From contig CALXYB010000004.1 of assembly GCA_944392835.1 (NCBI GenBank), forward strand, positions 62,001 through 126,000: a stretch of 64,000 nucleotides of DNA, given 5' to 3'. This stretch comes from an uncultured Alphaproteobacteria bacterium. GTDB lineage: Bacteria > Pseudomonadota > Alphaproteobacteria > RF32 > CAG-239. The translations under genes were made by a program, and so were the position numbers. Positions 58,084 to 64,000 of this stretch are shown piece after piece (position 1 is the first letter of the stretch; every line of letters starts with the position of its first letter). A model generated the notes under the pieces. The model saw nothing but the letters and a program-made list of their open reading frames with translations, was not told the DNA's origin and ran no database searches.

Positions 58084-60015
58084 ATGGTTGCGATAAAATT
58101 ACCTGACGGTAGTATTTTAGAGATGGAAAGCGGTGTCAATGGTTTTGACATTGCAAATAAGATTAGTCCCAATTTGGCAAAAGCTGCTTTAGCTATCACC
58201 GTGAACGGCAAAACACAAGATTTAAGCACTCCCATCACTACCGACGCAACCGTGACTATTATCACCGGTAAGGATAAGGAAGGCTTGCACATCTTGCGCC
58301 ACTCTTGTTCACATGTTATGGCTCAAGCTGTTAAGGAGCTTTGGCCGGATGTTCAGGTTACAATCGGCCCCGCTATTGAGAACGGTTTTTATTATGACTT
58401 TGCGCGCAAAGAACCCTTCACGACCGAAGATTTTGAAAAAATTGAAGCCAAAATGCACGAGATTGTTAAGCGCGATGAAAAATTAGAACGCATTATCATG
58501 CCACGCAACGAGGCTATCAAATTCTTCAGAAACAACGGTGAATTTTATAAGGCTGAGATTATTGAAGACCTGCCGGAAGATGAAACGATTTCTTTATATC
58601 GCCAAGGTACGTTTACTGACCTTTGCCGTGGTCCGCATGTGCCTTCTACCGGCAAAATCGGTGATGCTTTCAAATTGATGAAAGTTGCCGGTGCTTATTG
58701 GCGCGGAGATTCCACCAAAGAAATGTTGCAGCGTATTTATGCAACGGCTTGGGCTGACAAAAAAGACCTCAAGGCTTATTTGGAAATGTTGGAAGAAGCC
58801 GAAAAACGCGATCACCGCAAGCTCGGCAAAGAGATGGATTTGTTCCACTTTGAACCGGAATATGCTCCGGGTGCCGTTTTCTGGCATGATAAAGGTTACA
58901 AAATCTATCGCAAATTGATTGAATACATGCGTAACCGCCAAGAGCACAACGGTTATATTGAGATTGCAACACCGCGTATTATGGACCGTGTTTTGTGGGA
59001 GATTTCCGGACACTGGGACAAGTATGGTGCTCATAACTATTCCGGCAAAACAGAAGATGAGAAGCAATTTTGTGTTAAGCCGATGAACTGCCCCGGCGGC
59101 TTGTTGGTTTATAAACAAGGTATTAAATCTTATCGCGATTTGCCGTTACGCGTAGCTGAGTTTGGTATGGTAAACCGCTATGAGGCATCTGGTTCTTTGA
59201 TGGGCTTGATGCGTGTACGTGAGTTTACGCAAGATGATGCGCATATCTTCTGCACACCCGAGCAAATGGAAGAAGAATGCGTTAAGACAATTAAGCTGAT
59301 TTTGGACATCTATAAAGACTTTGGTTTTGAAGATGTTAAGATTTATCTTTCTACTCGTCCGGACAGCATTTATCGTATCGGTTCAGATGAGATTTGGGAT
59401 ATCTCCGAAAAAGCTTTGGCTAACGCTTTGGAACATAATGGTTATAAATATGAAATTAATGAAGGCGAAGGTGCTTTCTACGGTCCCAAGCTGGAATTTA
59501 TTTTGCGTGATGCCATCGGTCGTGAGTGGCAATGCGGTACGGTACAGATGGATATGAACTTGCCGCAACGCTTTGATATCTCGTATATCGGTGAAGATGG
59601 TGAAAAGCATCAACCGGTTATGTTGCACCGTGCTTTGTTTGGTTCTATTGAACGTTTCTTGGGTATCTTGATTGAAAACTATGCCGGTAAGTTGCCTTTA
59701 TGGTTGTCGCCGGAGCAAGTTGTGGTTTGCCCGATTGTCAGCGAAATTGATGATTATGCAGAGGAAGTTGCTAAGAAACTTCAAGAAGCAGGCTTGTATG
59801 CCAAAACAGATTTGCGTAACGAAAAGATTAACTACAAAATTCGTGAACATTCTGTTGCCAAGATTCCGGTTATTGCCGTTGTCGGTGCTAAGGAAAAAGA
59901 AAACGGTACGGTTACGGTTCGTCGCCTAGGCTCCGAGAAGCAAGAAACAGTCAAACTTGATGACTTTATCGCTGCTTTGGTCAAAGAAGCCGAGATGCCG
60001 CATAAGCACGAATAA
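58084..60015 (+). CDS. thrS: Threonyl-tRNA synthetase
   Basis: ThrRS charges tRNA-Thr; a tRNA-Thr gene is present at 6521-6596. The 643-residue class II enzyme has the N-terminal TGS domain, the editing domain with HSCSHVMAQAVKEL and CRGPHVPSTGK, the catalytic core with FCVKPMNCPGGLLVYK (zinc Cys), RVREFTQDDAHIFC and MLHRALFGSIERFLGILIE, and the anticodon-binding domain. It starts 24 bases after the glycosyltransferase gene, with an AAAGGA-type site. Confidence 0.97.
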   Translation: MVAIKLPDGSILEMESGVNGFDIANKISPNLAKAALAITVNGKTQDLSTPITTDATVTIITGKDKEGLHILRHSCSHVMAQAVKELWPDVQVTIGPAIENGFYYDFARKEPFTTEDFEKIEAKMHEIVKRDEKLERIIMPRNEAIKFFRNNGEFYKAEIIEDLPEDETISLYRQGTFTDLCRGPHVPSTGKIGDAFKLMKVAGAYWRGDSTKEMLQRIYATAWADKKDLKAYLEMLEEAEKRDHRKLGKEMDLFHFEPEYAPGAVFWHDKGYKIYRKLIEYMRNRQEHNGYIEIATPRIMDRVLWEISGHWDKYGAHNYSGKTEDEKQFCVKPMNCPGGLLVYKQGIKSYRDLPLRVAEFGMVNRYEASGSLMGLMRVREFTQDDAHIFCTPEQMEEECVKTIKLILDIYKDFGFEDVKIYLSTRPDSIYRIGSDEIWDISEKALANALEHNGYKYEINEGEGAFYGPKLEFILRDAIGREWQCGTVQMDMNLPQRFDISYIGEDGEKHQPVMLHRALFGSIERFLGILIENYAGKLPLWLSPEQVVVCPIVSEIDDYAEEVAKKLQEAGLYAKTDLRNEKINYKIREHSVAKIPVIAVVGAKEKENGTVTVRRLGSEKQETVKLDDFIAALVKEAEMPHKHE

Positions 60016-60035
60016 AAAGCTGATTATTCTTTTAG

Positions 60036-60067
60036 AAAAGCCCCATCAAATGATGGGGCTTAATTTT
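60036..60067 (+). terminator. Terminator of thrS
   Basis: AAGCCCCATCA and TGATGGGGCTT pair over AA, followed by AATTTTT. Confidence 0.8.
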
Positions 60068-60090
60068 TAGCCAAAAAAATTTTATGTAGG

Positions 60091-60137
60091 CTCATTAATG
60101 GTAGACAAAAAAAATTGTAGCCTCATTAATAGTTGAC
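60091..60137 (+). promoter_or_regulatory. Direct-repeat element upstream of the second cysteine-rich gene
   Basis: CTCATTAATGGTAGAC (60091-60106) and CTCATTAATAGTTGAC (60122-60137) are 31 bp apart with eight A and TTGTAG between. Relative to its gene this is in the inverse orientation to the copy at 1062-1107 on the strand given, because that gene reads leftwards. In gene orientation the 1062-1107 copy reads CATTAATAGTAGAC first, exactly as here. AGGTGTG follows at 60172-60178. The element begins 230 bases before the start codon at 60321. The stretch 60138-60320 holds no gene and no clear -10/-35. Confidence 0.65.
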
Positions 60138-60320
60138 TCTTCCCGCAAATTAGTTTATTCTAATCTTTGATAGGTGTGGATTAACAGATGTTTCTTAAGC
60201 GTAGTCTCTCTATGCGCTGAATGCTGTGCTTTTTGTCATACATACATACATTCTTTCATCTTTTATCCTCACTCATCTTTATTATGAGCTTCGGTTTTAA
60301 TTTTGTCGTGAGGTGATACT

Positions 60321-61832
60321 ATGAAGAAATCTGTTTTACTTATCTCTTTACTTTCGGGAACGGCTCTGATGTTGCCGAATTTAGCTTTTACCTCCGATAT
60401 CTCTACACACACACTAACATACACACCCAAACCGGAGCTCTCCTTTGAATTTGCTAAACTAGACAAAGCTTTTAAAGTTGCCTCTGTTTGTTTTTTGGGG
60501 TATGGCGACTGTGGCGACGGTGGTTTTGGCTCTATTGATGGTGATGACGGTTACGCCGTAGATACTATCAAACAATGTACTAATGAGGGCTTTGTCAACA
60601 CTTGCTCTTCCGGTTATTGTATGGATAGATCTTGCCCTTATAATGCCTCTTATGGTAAGTGTTTGGCTGAAAATTGCCCTACTAACTCTTCAAAAGACTG
60701 TACCGGAGCCGTGGTTGGTGAAAATGCTTGTGGTGATGACTGCAAACAATGTTGTTCTGATAGTTGCCCATCCGGTTCTAAATCTTATACCGGTTCTTAT
60801 GCTTCAACCACCGAATGTGGCACAACTTGTTACAACTGCAATACTACTTGTCCCTCTGGTTCCAGCACATCCTATACAGGAACATCCGTGGGTACTAACG
60901 AATGCGGACAATCTTGTAAAAAATGTAACTCATCTTGTCCTTCGGGTTATACATCTTCTCCAACTTCCGAATGCTATGACACTACCACTAACGAATGTGG
61001 CGACACTTGTTATAAGGAAAAAGATTGTGATCCTTGCGCCGGTTATTACGAATGTGGCGGTACATGGCAATATTGTGAGGGCTCAACTTGTCCGGCTGAT
61101 AGTTCTCGTTGTAGTGTTTATTGTGAAAGCGACCACTTCCCATACTCTTGCGGTAGTGATTATGGACCATGTTATGGAGATTATCGCAGCGGATATTGTT
61201 CTGTTCCTTGTGATAAAATTGAAACAGATCCTTGCGCAGATGTCAGTGGTTTAAGTTGCTCAAATGGTTGTGCGTCTTATGGCTCTTGCGGTCAATGTAC
61301 AAGCTGTAACCCCACGCCACCATCTGATCCATGCGAAGGTGTTAGTTGTCCGACTTCCGTCAACTGCGGTTCTGCCGGCTGTGCCAGCTACTCCTCCTCA
61401 ACATCTTGTTGTTCTTCTGTTTGCACAAGCTGTAACCAAGAACCTGATGAACCGGATGATCCTTGTGAGGGTGTAACCGGCGTAAGTTGCTCTTACGGAT
61501 GCGCTTCTTACGGTTCTTGCGGCGAATGTACAAGCTGTAACGGAAACCCCGACTGCGATGTTTCTTCGCTTTCTTGCGGTAGTCTGGGATGTAAGACGAC
61601 CAACTCTTGCGGTAAATGCACGGAGTGTAACTCTGATCCTTGTGCCGGAGTAACTGGAGTTAACTGTCCTGGAGGATGTGCTTCTTACGGTTCTTGTGGA
61701 CAGTGCACAAGCTGTAATCCTTGTGTTGATTATGACGGACAAGATTGTGCTTATAATGATTGTCCAACATTTACCTGTACTTGTTGCCCATCATTCGGAG
61801 GATTTAATTCATCTTGTTGTACTTATGATTAA
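60321..61832 (+). CDS. Cysteine-rich repeat secreted protein
   Basis: This 503-residue protein has a signal peptide (cleavage near LAFTSD) and about 76 cysteines by hand count, 15 percent of residues. Two repeat types are visible: a CPSG-x-x-SYTG...ECG-x-x-C-x-x-CN unit between residues about 145 and 235, and a GCASYGSCGQCTSCN unit (or close variants) four to five times between about 310 and 480. Such a chain would be heavily disulfide-bonded after export. No catalytic or anchor motif was found. The start has GAGGTGAT six bases upstream. It is a paralogue of the gene at 1-905 and shares the upstream direct repeats. An adhesin, coat or bait-binding surface protein is possible. Confidence 0.85.
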   Translation: MKKSVLLISLLSGTALMLPNLAFTSDISTHTLTYTPKPELSFEFAKLDKAFKVASVCFLGYGDCGDGGFGSIDGDDGYAVDTIKQCTNEGFVNTCSSGYCMDRSCPYNASYGKCLAENCPTNSSKDCTGAVVGENACGDDCKQCCSDSCPSGSKSYTGSYASTTECGTTCYNCNTTCPSGSSTSYTGTSVGTNECGQSCKKCNSSCPSGYTSSPTSECYDTTTNECGDTCYKEKDCDPCAGYYECGGTWQYCEGSTCPADSSRCSVYCESDHFPYSCGSDYGPCYGDYRSGYCSVPCDKIETDPCADVSGLSCSNGCASYGSCGQCTSCNPTPPSDPCEGVSCPTSVNCGSAGCASYSSSTSCCSSVCTSCNQEPDEPDDPCEGVTGVSCSYGCASYGSCGECTSCNGNPDCDVSSLSCGSLGCKTTNSCGKCTECNSDPCAGVTGVNCPGGCASYGSCGQCTSCNPCVDYDGQDCAYNDCPTFTCTCCPSFGGFNSSCCTYD

Positions 61833-61833
61833 T

Positions 61834-61867
61834 AAAAAAAAGCCCCGTCGTTTGACGGGGCTTTTTT
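61834..61867. terminator. Bidirectional terminator
   Basis: AAAGCCCCGTC and GACGGGGCTTT pair over GTTT, with A and T runs outside, between convergent genes. Confidence 0.88.
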
Positions 61868-61878
61868 GTTTGTATGTT

Positions 61879-62499
61879 TTAAGATTTCTTTTTTTGCATA
61901 TATCTTGAAGCTCCATGGGGCTTCTTTATTAGCGGACTGCGTTCAATGACTAAAGCATCTTCTTCAATATCTCCGGAGATAACGCTTCCGGCGGCGACCA
62001 TGGCGCCCTCACCTACATTGGCGGGAGAAATTAGTGTGGTGTTTGCGCCGACAAAACTGTTTTTGGCTATCTTGGTTTTGTGCTTATTGAAACCATCATA
62101 ATTACTGATAACCAAGCCGCCACCAATCTCAACATTCTCTTCTATCTCGGCATCGGCAATATAATTTAGATGCCAAGCGGCTGTTTTGCTGCCTATGGTT
62201 GAGCGAACAACCTCAACAAAATTTCCGACACCTGCGTTGCTTGCAATATGCGAACCGCCTCTTATTCTGGCAAAAGGTCCGATGATACAATTATCTTCTA
62301 TAATAACATCTTCCAAGTGCGAAAAAGCCTTAATTGTGCAACCTTTGCCGATTTTGACTTTTTCACCAAAAACAACAAAGGGCTCAACCAATGTACCTGC
62401 GGCTATCTCTGTATCTTCTCTGAAATAAACCGTGTCAACATCCAGAAACTCTACGCCTGACTTGGCAAACTTTTCTCTCAACTCTTGTTGATTCATCAT
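61879..62499 (-). CDS. Single-domain GlmU-type acetyltransferase (left-handed beta-helix)
   Basis: This 206-residue protein corresponds only to the C-terminal half of GlmU: the start of the beta-helix (GVEFLDVDTVYFREDTEIAA), then IGPFARIRGGSHI, GVGNFVEVVRSTIGSKTAAW then HLNYIADAEIEENVEIGGG, and SNYDGFNKHKTKI. Key residues of GlmU acetyltransferase are kept (Arg in ARIRGG, His-Leu-x-Tyr, Asn-Tyr-Asp-Gly), though the VEVKKS lysine is Val-Arg here and one residue is inserted before the His. The uridylyltransferase domain is absent. It may acetylate glucosamine-1-phosphate with a separate uridylyltransferase. It follows the Sel1 gene by ten bases. Confidence 0.8.
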   Translation of the reverse strand: MMNQQELREKFAKSGVEFLDVDTVYFREDTEIAAGTLVEPFVVFGEKVKIGKGCTIKAFSHLEDVIIEDNCIIGPFARIRGGSHIASNAGVGNFVEVVRSTIGSKTAAWHLNYIADAEIEENVEIGGGLVISNYDGFNKHKTKIAKNSFVGANTTLISPANVGEGAMVAAGSVISGDIEEDALVIERSPLIKKPHGASRYMQKKKS

Positions 62500-62509
62500 A
62501 TATTCCTAT

Positions 62510-63679
62510 TTATTTGCGGCGTTGGAAACTCATATTTTTCATATTCTCATCAACATATTTGCGGACATCGTTGCCGAAAGTTTGTTTGACATAGGAGGTT
62601 AAATCTGAGGGTTGCTCAACATATTTTTCAGCTTCCGCCTGAGCTTGCAAAAGCTCCTCTATCTTCATTACTTTTTCTATGGCATCTCGTTTTTCAGCTG
62701 CTTTCGGTGCGCCTCTTACCGCAGCGATGTTAAACAAAACATGAGCTCTATAAACATCTTTTGGATAAGCTGTACCCAATGCCAAAATATCGCCGAGTTC
62801 CATCATGGCATCTACGTTACCCTGATTGACTGCTAAACGCAAAAACTTAACCGCATTACCATAGTTTTTGGTAATACCATGACCGTTCAGATACAAGACT
62901 GCCATCATATATTGTGCTTCGGCATATTCTGCGTTGGCGGCTTCGCGAATGAGCTTAACAGCCTTACCATAATCTTGCGGATAGATAAAACCTTTATAAT
63001 ATGCATAACCCAACATAAACTTAGCTGTCGGATTGCCTTTTTCTGCCGCCTTCTTAAACAACTCCATAGCTGCCTGGCTGTTTTTGCCAATGTTTGAACC
63101 GCTTAAGTAGATGAAAGCCAAATTAACTGCCGCTTCAACATTGCCTAATTTGGCGGCTTCGTCAAACAAGGTTACAGCTTTCAAAAAGTCTTTTTCCGTG
63201 CCTATTCCGCTGTAATACAAACTTCCTAAGTTATTGATAGCGACGTTGTCTTTTTGAGCTGCTGCCATATTATAATAACGGAAAGCTTTGTCATAATCTA
63301 TATCTACGCCCTCTTCACCATAAAGGTACATATAACCCAAGGTTAGCTGAGCATTAACATCTCCTTCTTCTGCTTGGCGGGTTATGCGCTGAACAAAAGT
63401 TTCTTTCTTTTCATTCGGACGAGCATAAACTTTATGTGTATCTTCCTTTTTTGAAAAAGAAAAATTCATAAAAGAAAAAATGCCTTTATCATCTGCTTCT
63501 GTTTCTGCTGGCGTTGCGGCGATGTCTTCTGTTTTTTCGTCTCCGCTGTTTATTTTTTTAACCGTATCCGTCAAGCTTAATTGCGGAGCAGCTTTTTTGG
63601 CAGAGACAGACGGCACCTGCGCATAAGCACATTCCGTTACACCCCAAATTGCGGCAAACAACAAAACAAAAATACGCAT
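62510..63679 (-). CDS. Sel1-repeat (TPR-like) secreted protein
   Basis: This 389-residue protein has a signal peptide (CAYAQVPS) and, from about residue 105 to 330, six to seven Sel1 repeats (AQLTLGYMYLYGEEGVDIDY, AINNLGSLYYSGIGTEKDFL, AKFMLGYAYYKGFIYPQDYG, AQYMMAVLYLNGHGITKNYG). Sel1 proteins scaffold protein complexes, often in the periplasm. It is transcribed with the single-domain GlmU-like gene. Confidence 0.85.
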   Translation of the reverse strand: MRIFVLLFAAIWGVTECAYAQVPSVSAKKAAPQLSLTDTVKKINSGDEKTEDIAATPAETEADDKGIFSFMNFSFSKKEDTHKVYARPNEKKETFVQRITRQAEEGDVNAQLTLGYMYLYGEEGVDIDYDKAFRYYNMAAAQKDNVAINNLGSLYYSGIGTEKDFLKAVTLFDEAAKLGNVEAAVNLAFIYLSGSNIGKNSQAAMELFKKAAEKGNPTAKFMLGYAYYKGFIYPQDYGKAVKLIREAANAEYAEAQYMMAVLYLNGHGITKNYGNAVKFLRLAVNQGNVDAMMELGDILALGTAYPKDVYRAHVLFNIAAVRGAPKAAEKRDAIEKVMKIEELLQAQAEAEKYVEQPSDLTSYVKQTFGNDVRKYVDENMKNMSFQRRK

Positions 63680-63688
63680 CTTTCCCCC

Positions 63689-64000
63689 TTATCTTTCTGC
63701 AGTGCGTCCCGACAACGGAATTTCTATTTTCTTCCTTTTCTGACTTATGCTTTTATGATACATTCTTATTTGGCGCTGCGTCAATTTTTTTTCTTGTTTT
63801 GCAACCTCATTTTCGGCAGCGGCATAATCCTGCCAATATTTATCATCATAACTTCCACGATAGATGTTTTGGTTCATATCTGCTCTGAATTTGCGTGCCT
63901 TACCATAGTTATCCCAATCGCTTTTATCATAGCGGGGATTGTATTTTTTGCCCGAAATATAGTTTGGGTAAGTTTCATCTTGCCCCGTAATATCCACCTT
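63689..64000 (-). CDS. Unknown protein, 5' end outside the window
   Basis: The frame is open from the right edge to 63689, at least 103 residues. A GTG near 63997 could start it, but the preceding codon is also open, so it is treated as truncated. It is charged and Tyr/Asp/Lys-rich (NYISGKKYNPRYDKSDWDNY, RQIRMYHKSISQKRKKIEIP). No family was recognised. It lies nine bases upstream of the Sel1 gene, so co-transcription is likely. Confidence 0.55.
   Translation of the reverse strand, partial: KVDITGQDETYPNYISGKKYNPRYDKSDWDNYGKARKFRADMNQNIYRGSYDDKYWQDYAAAENEVAKQEKKLTQRQIRMYHKSISQKRKKIEIPLSGRTAER

Noticed and set aside
60583..61254. Long hydrophobic open frame inside the cysteine-rich gene
   Set aside because: TGT/TGC codon repeats read one base off give Val/Leu/Ala-rich sequence without stops; no start signal or family.

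Overview
The window reads as a stretch of chromosome from a flagellated, LPS-bearing Gram-negative alphaproteobacterium of modest GC content. The evidence is in the gene content and order. There is an lpxC-bamD-recN run, a rng-maf-dksA block with fliX beside it, efp next to an inositol-monophosphatase-like gene, zapA followed by a 6S-like RNA, FlbD/FliX/FlaF flagellar regulators, and a DUF1013 gene. AT-rich accessory genes and secreted proteins packed with cysteine suggest an uncultured, host- or gut-associated lineage near Rhodospirillales. That placement is inference; no rRNA is present to confirm it.

Layout. 1-905: end of a cysteine-rich secreted protein gene, read leftwards. 1172-3362: bactofilin, M23 peptidase and FtsB (envelope shape and division). 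3561-6596: accessory region with a lipoprotein, an overlapping spanin-like pair, a membrane protein, an AT-rich PD-(D/E)XK nuclease-like gene and tRNA-Thr(CGT) followed by tandem copies of its own 3' end. 6638-13925: MscS-type channel, Asd-like pseudoenzyme, recN, bamD, lpxC and rnpB. 15065-18720: start of the division cluster (mraZ-rsmH-ftsL-ftsI) with a clear MraZ operator. 18825-20903: two ankyrin genes started by the same 109-bp sequence, flanking a peptidoglycan-binding-like gene. 20950-25691: yacG, rng, maf, dksA, fliX, a pilin, a small barrel and a lipoprotein. 25696-34854: secreted and regulatory genes, rpmE, an OmpA-like protein, a degenerate IMPase, efp and a ThiE-like protein. 34947-36560: DUF4164, zapA, 6S-like RNA and a YmdB-type phosphoesterase. 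37162-54470: J-domain protein and a long leftward flagellar cluster (flaF, fliK, flgD, flgE, fliF, fliG, fliH, fliN, flbD, flhA, flhF, flhG and a FliK-like gene). 54563-60015: solute-binding protein, GST, glycosyltransferase, thrS. 60091-61832: a second cysteine-rich protein. 61879-64000: single-domain GlmU-like protein, Sel1-repeat protein and a partial gene.

How the parts connect. The flagellar genes form one regulatory unit in which FlbD is the sigma-54 activator, FliX its partner, and fliK carries an excellent -24/-12 promoter. The two cysteine-rich proteins, about 59 kb apart, share the same pair of direct repeats upstream and look like members of one co-regulated surface family. The region between ftsB and tRNA-Thr looks like an integrated island or phage remnant. 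At least two genes keep an enzyme fold without its catalytic residues (Asd-like, IMPase-like).

The most interesting unexplained items are the cysteine-rich family with its repeat element, the spanin-like pair behind two tandem terminator hairpins, the ankyrin/peptidoglycan-binding module, and the tandem tRNA-tail repeats.
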